From Aureococcus anophagefferens (lineage: Eukaryota; Sar; Pelagophyceae; Pelagomonadales; Pelagomonadaceae), in assembly GCF_000186865.1 (NCBI RefSeq), contig NW_008705566.1, positions 728,432-792,431 of the forward strand: a stretch of DNA of 64,000 nucleotides, read 5' to 3'. Every line of letters begins with the position of its first letter. Position 1 is the stretch's first letter. A program made the translations under genes and the position numbers. The notes beneath the pieces are model-generated. The model was given only the letters and a program-made list of their open reading frames with translations. It did not search any database and had not been told where the DNA came from. This document shows positions 36,853 through 45,297 of this stretch, in pieces.

Positions 36853-39800
36853 ATGATGAGGCTCGTCTTGGTGTTGGCGTTCGCCTGTCGCGGCCTCGGC
36901 GGCGTCGTCCCGGAGTTTGACGATATGGAGGTGTGGCGCCCCGGGATGCCGTCCTTCCTTCTCGTGTACCAGACGCCGTGCGAGGGGCCGTGCGCGGCGC
37001 TCATGGACCTTTGGGAGGCGGCGGCGAAAAAATTCCCGGGCCTGCTGCGCGTGCTCCCGCGGGGCAGGTGCCCCGGCGCGGCGTCGACGCCTGGGTCGAC
37101 GCCGCGTCTGTCGGCGGTCTGCGAGCTCGCGTTTCCCGAGGGGTCGTCGCCGGCGGAGCCGGACGTCGTCGTCTGGACGGGCGAGAAGTACGAGCGCTAC
37201 GCGGGGCGGCGGTCGACGGAGGCGCTCATGCAAGCCATACTCGAGGCCGGGCAGCGCGTCGCGTCGCCGGCGGCGGCGGCGGCGGAGGTCGCTTTTGACT
37301 CGACCGTCTCAGACCTCGGAGCCTCGGGTGCGGACGCGAGGGACTGGAAGGCGACGCTGCTTCGGAGTCTGTCCCTGTTCGGGAGGATCGGACCGCGCAT
37401 GGGGCCCGACGCGCAGAAGCCCATCGTCGAGGAGATCACGCGGGGCCTCGAGACGTGCTTCGAGGCCGTCGCGTCGCGAAGCGACCCCAAAAGGGCGGAG
37501 CTGCTCGTGGGCCTCGCGCGGACGGGGCATTACGAGCTCGCGCTGCGCTTCGAGGCGCGCCTCGACGAGCGGTTCGGCAGCGCGCCGCCGCCGCCGGACG
37601 GGGCGACGCCGCTCTTCGTCGCGGCGCTCGGAGGTAGTCTCGCGCGCGTCGAGGCCCTGCTCGCGACGCCGGACGTGGACGTGGACTCGACGACGGTGGA
37701 CGGTCGCACGCCGCTCTTCGCCGCGGCGAGCAACGGCCGCGCGGACGTCGTGCGGGCGCTGCTTCGGGCGGGCGCGAGCGTCGAGCGCGACGCGTGGACG
37801 CCGTTGCGCGTCGCGAGCCAGGAGGGGCACGTCGCGAGGGCGTGGGAGCTGCTCGAGGAGGCAGGGGTGGGGGACGACCCGGACGTGGCGCCTGTCGATG
37901 CGCTGCCGCCGCGCGGGGCCGCGCGCCGCCCGAAGATCATCCACCTCACCGACAAGTCGCGCGCCGCCGTCCCGCCCAAGGTCTTCGCGCAGTTCCGTCG
38001 CTTCGCGCCCGACCACGAGGTGCGATTCTACGACGACGAGGCGTGCCGAGCCTACCTCGCGACGCACTTCCCGCCCGCCGTCGTGGCCAAGTACCTGGAG
38101 CTCGACATGCCGGCGCACCGAGCCGACCTCTTCCGCTACGGAGTCATGTTCGTCGAGGGAGGCGTCTACCTCGACGTCAAGACCGTCCTCGTGCGCCCCT
38201 TGGACGAGGCGTTCCCGGACGAGGCGCGGCTCTACACCGTCCTGTCGAAGCACGCCGGGCGCATCCACCAAGGCATCCTCGCGAGCCCTCCCCGCAACCG
38301 GATCTTCGCGCGAGTCATCGAACTCGCGCTGGCGACGCCGCGCTTCGAGGGGCAGGGCGCGACTCTGAGCGAGTGGGACAAGGCGCTCTACCACTCGTTC
38401 ACGGAGCAGTTCTACGACGTCCTGCGCGCGCAGGCCGCGCCGCTCGTCGTAGGCTCGCTGAGCGGGACGAACGTGACCCTGCACGCGGAGCGGTGCTTCG
38501 ACGTCGGAGACGGCGGCTGCGCTCGCGGCGACCGCTACGGCGACTGCTGCACCGTTCGCGACGCCGCGGACCGGATCCATTTCGTGACGCGCTTCCAGGA
38601 CTACCGACTCGACGAGTCGATGGACAAAATGCGGCTGGCTTCGGAGCTCGCCGAGGCCGGTCGGCGCGACGAAGAAAAAGAAGCGCTCTACTCCGCGGTG
38701 GACGCGCACCAGGGCAACTGGAGAGCGATGCTCCTCTGGGGTCTGGCCCTCCTCGGGAAGCCCCCAGCGGCCGATCGGGGACAATCCCCAACCTTCGAAA
38801 GGGCCATGTGGGCCCTCCAACTCTGCGCGGCCGCCGTGGCGTCGCCGGAGCCGGCCGCGGTCGCGATCGCCCGCAGGGCGGAGATGCTCGAGCTGCTCGC
38901 GCAGTCGGGCCACCACGACCTCGCGCGGAGCTTCGAGCTCTTCTTCGACGAAAGGATGGCCAGCGCGCCGCCGCCGGCGGCCGCGGCCGCGGCCCTCGAA
39001 GAGGCGCGAGACGCATACGTCACGCTCGTCACCTCGGACCCGTTGTACGGGGTCGGGGCGGAGGTCCTCGGCCTCTCGATCCAAGCCGCGGAAGCCGAGC
39101 GGATGGAAGGGCTCGGCGGCCGTGGGGAGACGCGGGCCTTGGTCGCGCTCGTGTCGAACGAGCCCGAGATGGACGGCGCGGCTCGCAGGCTCGCGGCGGT
39201 CGGCTACGACGAGGTGCTCCGCGTCGAGACCCTGTCGTGCGCCCCGCTGCGCGGCCCCGCCGAGGTCCCCGAACGCTTCGAGACCGCCTGCACCAAGCTG
39301 CACGTCTTTAACCTCACGCGGTTCCGCACCGTCCTCTACCTCGACGCGGACGCCGTCGTGACGCACGAAACCGCGACGTCCCTCTTCGACCGCCAACTGA
39401 CGAGCGAGCGCCCGCTGGCCGCCGCGCCCGACGCCCCGGCATCGTCCCTCTTCAACACGGGGGTCCTCGTCCTGAAGCCGAGCGCCGAGCTCTTCGCCGC
39501 GCTCCTCGACGGCCTCGACGGCGGCGACTCGTACGACGGCGCCGACCAGGGCTACCTCAACGGCGTCTTCTCGGAGTGGTACGCATGGAGCGCGACGCAT
39601 CGGCTCTCCCCGCGCTTCAACCTCCTCCAGATCGTGAGCTTCGCCCACGAGCCAACGTTCCGCCACTACGAGCGCCAAGGCGTCGCCGTCTTCCAATTCG
39701 TCGGAGGCGACAAGCCGTGGCTCCCCGCGCACGCCCGCGCCCGGCCCACCGACGGCACCCCGACGGAGCCCTACCACCGGATGTGGCGCAGCCTCGCCGA

Positions 39801-39930
39801 CGAAAGCTGGGCCATCACGACGGGACAGCGCGAGCTGAGCGCCAACGCGTGGGCAGGCGCGTGGAAGCAGCTCCATCGCGATATTCACGCGCGCGCGCCG
39901 CGCGCCTCGAGGCCCTCCGCCCGAGGATGA
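36853..39930 (+). CDS. Thioredoxin-like / ankyrin / GT32-like / GT8-like multidomain glycosyltransferase
   Basis: 1025 residues with a signal peptide (MMRLVLVLAFACRGLGG). Residues 30-130 are thioredoxin-like, with TPCEGPCAALMDLWEAAAKK; the first active-site Cys of CGPC is Glu here, so redox activity is doubtful. Residues 251-336 are ankyrin repeats (DGRTPLFAAASNGRADVVRA). Residues about 359-600 resemble GT32 sugar transferases: PKIIHLTDKS, PAHRADLFRYGVMFVEGGVY, LDVKTV in the DxD region. Residues about 780-1000 resemble GT8 (glycogenin-type): RFRTVLYLDADAVVTHETAT with an intact DAD, then FNTGVLVLKPSAELF and GADQGYLNGVF. An 85-residue helical module occurs twice (about 162-243 and 620-703), each before a new domain. 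A bifunctional secretory-pathway glycosyltransferase is the likely role; donor and acceptor are unknown. Confidence 0.85.
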   Translation: MMRLVLVLAFACRGLGGVVPEFDDMEVWRPGMPSFLLVYQTPCEGPCAALMDLWEAAAKKFPGLLRVLPRGRCPGAASTPGSTPRLSAVCELAFPEGSSPAEPDVVVWTGEKYERYAGRRSTEALMQAILEAGQRVASPAAAAAEVAFDSTVSDLGASGADARDWKATLLRSLSLFGRIGPRMGPDAQKPIVEEITRGLETCFEAVASRSDPKRAELLVGLARTGHYELALRFEARLDERFGSAPPPPDGATPLFVAALGGSLARVEALLATPDVDVDSTTVDGRTPLFAAASNGRADVVRALLRAGASVERDAWTPLRVASQEGHVARAWELLEEAGVGDDPDVAPVDALPPRGAARRPKIIHLTDKSRAAVPPKVFAQFRRFAPDHEVRFYDDEACRAYLATHFPPAVVAKYLELDMPAHRADLFRYGVMFVEGGVYLDVKTVLVRPLDEAFPDEARLYTVLSKHAGRIHQGILASPPRNRIFARVIELALATPRFEGQGATLSEWDKALYHSFTEQFYDVLRAQAAPLVVGSLSGTNVTLHAERCFDVGDGGCARGDRYGDCCTVRDAADRIHFVTRFQDYRLDESMDKMRLASELAEAGRRDEEKEALYSAVDAHQGNWRAMLLWGLALLGKPPAADRGQSPTFERAMWALQLCAAAVASPEPAAVAIARRAEMLELLAQSGHHDLARSFELFFDERMASAPPPAAAAAALEEARDAYVTLVTSDPLYGVGAEVLGLSIQAAEAERMEGLGGRGETRALVALVSNEPEMDGAARRLAAVGYDEVLRVETLSCAPLRGPAEVPERFETACTKLHVFNLTRFRTVLYLDADAVVTHETATSLFDRQLTSERPLAAAPDAPASSLFNTGVLVLKPSAELFAALLDGLDGGDSYDGADQGYLNGVFSEWYAWSATHRLSPRFNLLQIVSFAHEPTFRHYERQGVAVFQFVGGDKPWLPAHARARPTDGTPTEPYHRMWRSLADESWAITTGQRELSANAWAGAWKQLHRDIHARAPRASRPSARG

Positions 39931-40003
39931 TGCGCGAAGATCCCCGCGACCACTGGCCCAGCCTCCTCGCGGACCTCCCGAGCTCATATACGAGTACGAG
40001 CGA

Positions 40004-40031
40004 TGTAATAACCACCATGGTGGTTATTACA
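40004..40031. repeat. 28-bp perfect palindrome between two convergent genes
   Basis: Each arm is TGTAATAACCACCA or its exact reverse complement, meeting at CCATGG with no spacer. A second, spaced inverted repeat overlaps it: ATTACACACACC (40026-40037) pairs with AGGTGTGTAAT (40089-40099). The position is 74 bp past the stop of the glycosyltransferase gene and 77 bp past the stop of the ankyrin gene. It could be an RNA 3'-end hairpin for both transcripts or a mobile-element remnant. Confidence 0.9.
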
Positions 40032-40107
40032 CACACCCCTTTTAGTCTAGCGGGCGAACAAGCGGAGGCGGCGGTGGCGGGAGACGCGAGGTGTGTAATT
40101 AGCTTGT

Positions 40108-40929
40108 CTACGGCGCCTCGTCAACGTCTGACGAGTCCAATACGTGCAATGGACTATCATGATCTTCGTCTTCGCTGGCATACCGGGACACGGGGGGTGC
40201 CCTCGCCGCGCTGTAATCGCGTGAGGTGCGCCAGAACGTGAGAATGTGCGAGAAGACGTCGTCGGGGACGTCGGCGCGGAGGAAGAGGCGCTCGTGTGCG
40301 GGCACGCTGCTCGGCGACGCGCGGCCGGACTCGCGGAGGGCGGGCAGCGCGCGGCGCAGCGCGAGGAGCTCGAGGCGCGGCACGCCGACGTAGGCCGCCC
40401 AGCCGCCCGCCGCCCGGACGCCGCGGAGAAGGGCCAAAGTTTTCCTGCAGCGACACGCGCGGGCTTCGGGGTCTCGACCTCTGAAATCACGCGGGTCGAG
40501 CGACGCGCCGCGACTCAGTAGGAGCTTGCTCAGCTTGAGTAATCCTCGATAGGCAGCGATGTGGAGGGCGGTGCGCCGCCCGTTTCGAGTGCGATCATCG
40601 ACTCGAGCGCCGGCGTCGAGCAGGAGGACCGCTGCGTCGTGACGGTCGAAATAAACAGCAGCGTGTAGTGCCGTCCAGCCTCGACGGGGGCAGCCTCGGT
40701 GCACGTCAGCGCCCTGCTCCAGGAGCCAGGGCACATGAGGGTACCAACCGAGCTTTGTGGCATGAAAAAGGCGCGTGGATCCATCTGGATTACTATAGAA
40801 CCTCATGACCATGCCAACTCCCACGCTATAGCCTTCTTCAATATTAACAAGCGCATCAAGGTCGCCGCCCGCCGCATGATAGCGTTGCGTTTGTGTCATG
40901 AACGAGCGTCGCAGCCCGGGCGAATCCAT
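40108..40929 (-). CDS. Ankyrin-repeat protein
   Basis: 273 residues from MDSPGLRRSFMTQTQRYHAA. Three to four ankyrin repeats are visible: STRLFHATKLGWYPHVPWLL, RGWTALHAAVYFDRHDAAVL (then LLDAGARVDD) and GRRTALHIAAYRGLLKLSKL (then LLSRGASLDPRD). After the repeats comes a Cys/Arg-rich stretch and a VPDDVFSHILTFW segment reminiscent of the end of an F-box or SOCS-like helix, though too short to call. The tail is acidic. The function is unknown; such proteins are adaptors. Confidence 0.8.
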   Translation of the reverse strand: MDSPGLRRSFMTQTQRYHAAGGDLDALVNIEEGYSVGVGMVMRFYSNPDGSTRLFHATKLGWYPHVPWLLEQGADVHRGCPRRGWTALHAAVYFDRHDAAVLLLDAGARVDDRTRNGRRTALHIAAYRGLLKLSKLLLSRGASLDPRDFRGRDPEARACRCRKTLALLRGVRAAGGWAAYVGVPRLELLALRRALPALRESGRASPSSVPAHERLFLRADVPDDVFSHILTFWRTSRDYSAARAPPVSRYASEDEDHDSPLHVLDSSDVDEAP

Positions 40930-41082
40930 CGCGCAGGCCCCCGCTGTCGCGCAGCGCGCCTCGAGATCGAGCTCCAGCTCGACCCGGCTGGGGCTGCACA
41001 CGAGCCTGGGCGTTCGAGCCGCTCTTGCGCGATCGTCTTATCGCACCGGCGGCCGGCACCGCTCGCCGCTGGCAGCAGCGCG

Positions 41083-41775
41083 ATGCCGCCAGCTAGCAAA
41101 GACGCAAAGACACCGCCGATCAATGCGTACAGCTTCAGCGGCGACACGCGCGTGGCGACCAAGGCCGAGCCCGACGCGCGGCTCGAGCTGCTGCACGACC
41201 GCGTGAACGTCGTCGTCTTCGGCGCCATCTTCGGCTGCGCCTTCGCGTCGCTGCAGGGCGCGTGGCCCGGCCACCTCGCGACGACCTACGCCAGCCTCGC
41301 CTACCTCGTCGTCGACCTGGCGCTCGCGCTGACCGTCCCCGCGATGTTCAAGTCGCCGGGTCCCATCGTCATGCACCACCTCGTGACCATCGCGCTCCAC
41401 CTGCACCCGATCCTCGTGGAGCCGGCGCACGCGGAGTACGCGTCCATGGCGCTGCTCGTCGAGCTCAACACGCTCGTGCTCACGCTGCGGCGGCTCCTCG
41501 ACTACCCGTTTCCGTTGGAGGTCGTCTTCTGGGGCTCGTGGGTCTTCCTGCGCCTCGTCTGGTTCCCGTGCCTCGCCTGGGGCATGATGGACAGCGCCTA
41601 CACGCCCGACGGCGACTACTACCCCATCCCCAAATTCCTCAGCTCCACGCCGCGCGTCGGCGTCTGCCCCAAAAAGGTCGCGTGGCTCTTCGTCGCTTTG
41701 ACGGCGCTCCAGATCTACTCGACCTTCGTGTTGCTGCGGAACGCGTGGCAGCGACGACGAGACAAGGCCGACTAG
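41083..41775 (+). CDS. TLC-domain (TRAM-LAG1-CLN8) membrane protein
   Basis: 230 residues from MPPASKDAKTPPINAYSFSG. Five or six hydrophobic helices. The core segment GPIVMHHLVTIALHLHPILV carries the conserved His-His of TLC domains, followed by YASMALLVELNTLVLTLRRL with the acidic helix found in the CLN8/TMEM56-like branch. It lacks the Lag1 motif with further His/Asp residues expected of ceramide synthases, so a non-enzymatic lipid-handling protein is more likely. Probable ER membrane. Its start is 153 bp from the divergent ankyrin gene; 22 bp separate it from the convergent cupin gene. Confidence 0.8.
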   Translation: MPPASKDAKTPPINAYSFSGDTRVATKAEPDARLELLHDRVNVVVFGAIFGCAFASLQGAWPGHLATTYASLAYLVVDLALALTVPAMFKSPGPIVMHHLVTIALHLHPILVEPAHAEYASMALLVELNTLVLTLRRLLDYPFPLEVVFWGSWVFLRLVWFPCLAWGMMDSAYTPDGDYYPIPKFLSSTPRVGVCPKKVAWLFVALTALQIYSTFVLLRNAWQRRRDKAD

Positions 41776-41797
41776 GTAATTCGCTCATTCGTGCGTC

Positions 41798-42721
41798 TCA
41801 GCGGCGGCGCGCGAGGACCAGGAGCGCGGCGATGGCGGCGGCGGCGACGGCGGCCTTCTTCGCCGCGGCGAAGGGCGTCGAGGCGACGTCCGTGACGCCG
41901 GGGCAGGACGCGAAGGAGCCGTCGCCGCGGCGGACGATGGCGTACTCCTCGAGGACCGCGGCGGGCGGGATGCCGCCGTGGAGGTGCGGGAAGAGCTCGC
42001 CGCCGGAGGCCGCGTCGGGGAGCGCGGGGATGTCGCCGACGGGCGCGACGGCCTCGAACTTCGTCTCGACGCCCGCGGCGCTCAGGCTCTTGGCGCTCAT
42101 GCGCAGGCAGACCCAGTCGCCCTGCGTCGGTTTGTAGAACCAGTTGAGCACGCCGAGCAGCTTCGCGGGATCCGCCGTCGCGTGCGTGAAGCCGTCCTGG
42201 CCGTAGGTCGGCGGGTAGTAGACGGCGCCGTCCGCCTTCGCCTTGTCCCAGAGCGCCTTCTGCGCGCAGTGGTAGAGCCAGGGGTGCTTCGCCTTCGCGT
42301 GGAGCTCGTGCAGGTAGTCCATGGCCGCGGACGTCTTCGCGTGGAGGCCGCCGTCGTCCTCGCGGCCGCAGTTCGTCGGCGTGAAGCCGGGCAGGCAGAT
42401 GGGCACGTACTTGCAGGGCCCGGGCCAGACCCACTTGACGCGCGTGCCCGCTTTGAGGACCGCGCCCTGGCCCGCGGTCACGACCGTCGTGCCCTTGGCG
42501 TGCTCGAGCCGCACGGATCCCTCGAGCACGAGCACGTACTCGTCGAAGGCCGGCGTCTGCGGCGCCTCGGACGTCGCCTTCTTGACCTCGCAGACGCAGG
42601 CGCTGATCTCTGGCGTCACGCTAGCAACATTGCCGATGTACTCCGTGATTTTCAGGTCCGGCGCGTCGACGACGGCGACGGGCTCGACGACGCGCACGTC
42701 GTCGTAAGTGACGACGGCCAT
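41798..42721 (-). CDS. Cupin + DUF952 fusion with a C-terminal membrane tail
   Basis: 307 residues from the ATG at 42721. Residues about 40-120 form a cupin-like barrel (FDEYVLVLEGSVRLEHAKGT; VVTAGQGAVLKAGTRVKWVW) with few metal-ligand histidines, more like EutQ-type cupins. Residues about 148-275 match DUF952: HPWLYHCAQKALWDKAKADG, YYPPTYGQDGFTHATADPAK, GDWVCLRMS, and ELFPHLHGGIPPAAVLEEYA, where GFTHAT and PHLHG correspond to the family's conserved GFIH and PHLYG. The last 25 residues (AVAAAAIAALLVLARRR) are a probable tail anchor. The combination is not one I know. It is divergent from the macro-domain gene (119 bp). Confidence 0.75.
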   Translation of the reverse strand: MAVVTYDDVRVVEPVAVVDAPDLKITEYIGNVASVTPEISACVCEVKKATSEAPQTPAFDEYVLVLEGSVRLEHAKGTTVVTAGQGAVLKAGTRVKWVWPGPCKYVPICLPGFTPTNCGREDDGGLHAKTSAAMDYLHELHAKAKHPWLYHCAQKALWDKAKADGAVYYPPTYGQDGFTHATADPAKLLGVLNWFYKPTQGDWVCLRMSAKSLSAAGVETKFEAVAPVGDIPALPDAASGGELFPHLHGGIPPAAVLEEYAIVRRGDGSFASCPGVTDVASTPFAAAKKAAVAAAAIAALLVLARRR

Positions 42722-42840
42722 TGGTGCTAGTATTTGCAAACAGGGGCCTGGAGGTGACGACGCGGCTGGTGATGGGCTGAGCTGGCTTTGCGTTTTTTCT
42801 TGTGATGATGCTTGTGGCAATTTGATGTAAAAGCAGCGCC

Positions 42841-43587
42841 ATGCGCGCGCTGTTGCGGCCGGTTCAGCGCACGCGACCTCGACGAAGAGCGCTGACAACG
42901 GACAGAACCTTCACGCGCACCCTCGGTCGCCTGGAAGTCACGGTGGAACGAACCGAGTGCGTCGTGCGCTGCGCCAGCGCGCGCACGCTGATCACGCCGG
43001 CCAACGAGACGCTCGTCGGCACCGCGCTCCCCTACTTCCCGCGCGGCGGTCCCTGCCCGCCGCCGCTGCCGCGGGAGCTCGCCGGGCGCGCCGACGCCTG
43101 GGGCGCGCTCGAGACGGGTCCGGGCTTCGTGTTCCCGGCGCAAGCCGTCGACGGCGTCGTCGGCGTCTACGGCGGCAAGGCGCTGCGCGAGGCGTGCGCG
43201 CGGCTGCCGCTAAATGCGTCCGGCGAGCGCTGCGGCGTCGGCCGAGCCGTGGCGACGGACGCGCCCGGCGCGCTACGCTTCGACGCCGTCGTCCACGCGG
43301 TCGGGCCCTTCTGGGCGGCGAATCACTGGGCCGACGAGCTGCGGTCGACGTACCTCAGCGCGCTGCGCTGCGCCGACGCGCTGGGTGGCGGTTCGTTCGA
43401 CGTCGCGGCGCCCCTGCTGGGGTCGGGCGCGCGCGGCGCGCCCGTCGCGGACGCCGCGGCCGTCGCCGCGGACGCGGCCGTCGCCGCCGCGGGCGAGCTC
43501 CGCGGGCCGGCGCGGCTCGTCTTCGGCGTCGTCGATCCCGACGCCTTCGGCGCGCTTCGGGGCGCGTTCGACGCGCTGCCCTCGTAA
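42841..43587 (+). CDS. Macro-domain protein
   Basis: 248 residues. Macro domains bind or hydrolyse ADP-ribose derivatives. The N-terminal 30 residues are basic (MRALLRPVQRTRPRRRALTT) and may be an organelle presequence. The domain shows ASARTLITPANETLVGTALP at the usual 'xVNAAN' site (PAN instead of NAAN), the substrate loop GVYGGKALREACARLPLNAS, FDAVVHAVGPFWA, and SFDVAAPLLGSGARGAPVAD at the 'PaLGtGifG' loop. The altered first loop may reduce catalytic turnover; that is inference. Confidence 0.85.
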   Translation: MRALLRPVQRTRPRRRALTTDRTFTRTLGRLEVTVERTECVVRCASARTLITPANETLVGTALPYFPRGGPCPPPLPRELAGRADAWGALETGPGFVFPAQAVDGVVGVYGGKALREACARLPLNASGERCGVGRAVATDAPGALRFDAVVHAVGPFWAANHWADELRSTYLSALRCADALGGGSFDVAAPLLGSGARGAPVADAAAVAADAAVAAAGELRGPARLVFGVVDPDAFGALRGAFDALPS

Positions 43588-43714
43588 GAAGTTCAACTCA
43601 ATCGATGGTGAAGTTGCGCAAAAACCTCGGGCCACGAGCTTATGCAAACGTCGTGAGGCAGCCCACTCCAAGAGGCTGCGGCCCGACGACGACCTGCAGA
43701 TCTCCTCGAACTAG

Positions 43715-45136
43715 ATGGCGGAGCTGAGCGAGCGGCCCATGACGCCTCTCCCGTACCAGAAGATCGCCGTGCTCGTCATGGTCTTCCTCGGCGACTCGCT
43801 CTGCATGAGCGTCGTGCTGCCCTTCGTGCCGTTCATGGTCAAGACCTACCTGGGCCTCCCGCCGGACCAGGACTACCTCGTGGGCTACTACGCCGGCGCC
43901 GTCGCCGGCGCCTACATCGCGGGCCAGCTCTGCACGGCGCCGCTCTGGGGCGCGCTGAGCGACCGCGTCGGCCGGCGGCCCGTCATGCTCGCGTGCCTCT
44001 TCCTCTCCGCGGCGTGCCTGCTCGCCTTCGGCGCGGCGCCGGACCTGCGGTTCGCGCTCGTCGCGCGCTTCGCCCACGGCCTCTGCAGCGGCAACGTCGT
44101 CGTGGCCAAGTCGATGATGGCGGACCTCACGGACGAGACGAACGAGGCGGACGCGTTCGTCTACGTGGGCGCGACGTTCGGCGCGGGCGCCATGCTCGGG
44201 CCGCTGATCGGCGGCGCGCTCTGCGAGCCGGCGACGAAGTACGCGGGGCTGCCGCTGATGGCGCTCTGGGCCGAGCGGCCCTATCTGCTGCCCTGCGCGG
44301 TCGTCGCGGCGGTGACGTTGCTGGACCTCGCGGCCGCGGCGGTGCTGCTGGAAGAGTCGAAGCCGGAGACGCCGGACGCGCCGGCGGACGGCGTCTCCGA
44401 CGCGGCGGCGGACGCGGGCGTGCGCGAGCTCCTGCGGGACCCGGGGTCGCCGTTCCGGGCCGTCTGCGCGTCGTTCGTGCTCTTCGGCCTGTGCTTCATG
44501 GCGTTCCAGGAGGTGTTCCCGGTCTTCGGCCGCGCGCCCGTCGCCGAGGGCGGCCTGGGCCTCGACTCGACGTCCGTGGGCGTCCTGCAGGCCGCGGCGG
44601 GCGCGGCGACGCTCGCGGGCGTCGTCGCGGTCTACCCGCCGCTCGCGCGGCGCGTCGGCGTCCCGGGCGCGTACGCGTGCGCGCTCCTGACGTGCGCGGC
44701 CGCGGCCTACCCGGCGCCGCCGCTCCTCGCCTACGCGTCGGCCGGCGACACGCCCTGGCTCGCCCTGGCGGCGGCGAACGGCGCGGTGTCGCTCGCGACG
44801 GAGGTGTCCTTCACGTCGCTGAACCTCATGCTGAAGCGATCCGCGCCGCCGAATCTCGTCGGCGCGGCCATCGGCGCGGGGTCGTCGCTGGGCATGCTCG
44901 GCCTGGCCTTCGGGCCCGTCTTCGGGGGGTCGCTCTTCGCGGCGTCGTCGGACCCGGCCGCGCGGCTGCCGCCGGCGCTCGCGCAGGGCCGCCTCTTCTT
45001 CCTGGCGATCTCGCTCGTCGCGCTCGCGAACGCGGGCCTCGTCGCGAACCTCCCGTCCTGGCCCGCGGAGCCGGGGGCCGTCTGGCGCCGGGCGGGCGGC
45101 GGCTACGCGAAGGTCGACGCGAACGACGCCGCCTAG
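43715..45136 (+). CDS. MFS transporter, DHA1/ZIFL-like
   Basis: 473 residues with about 12 predicted helices. Motif A of the major facilitator superfamily is clear: LWGALSDRVGRRPVMLACLF. Helix 1 PYQKIAVLVMVFLGDSLCMS and the FAHGLCSGNVVVAKSMMADL segment with TDETNEADAFVYVGATFGAG resemble zinc-induced-facilitator-like and tetracycline-type proton antiporters. An acidic loop separates the halves (EESKPETPDAPADG). The substrate cannot be read from sequence. The upstream 127 bp to the macro gene holds no evident element. Confidence 0.85.
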   Translation: MAELSERPMTPLPYQKIAVLVMVFLGDSLCMSVVLPFVPFMVKTYLGLPPDQDYLVGYYAGAVAGAYIAGQLCTAPLWGALSDRVGRRPVMLACLFLSAACLLAFGAAPDLRFALVARFAHGLCSGNVVVAKSMMADLTDETNEADAFVYVGATFGAGAMLGPLIGGALCEPATKYAGLPLMALWAERPYLLPCAVVAAVTLLDLAAAAVLLEESKPETPDAPADGVSDAAADAGVRELLRDPGSPFRAVCASFVLFGLCFMAFQEVFPVFGRAPVAEGGLGLDSTSVGVLQAAAGAATLAGVVAVYPPLARRVGVPGAYACALLTCAAAAYPAPPLLAYASAGDTPWLALAAANGAVSLATEVSFTSLNLMLKRSAPPNLVGAAIGAGSSLGMLGLAFGPVFGGSLFAASSDPAARLPPALAQGRLFFLAISLVALANAGLVANLPSWPAEPGAVWRRAGGGYAKVDANDAA

Positions 45137-45297
45137 CTCCTGGAGTTTTATAAAACCCATCGAAACTTGAACTGTGATTTGAAGTGTCGTTTTATATAAC
45201 ACCCGCGAAGCAGCCCAGGGAGTGCTTACTCGAACGCCACCCTCTGTGTCCCGCGTGCGCCTTGCTGCAGGCGGGAGTCCCGTCGGATCGCCGGGCG

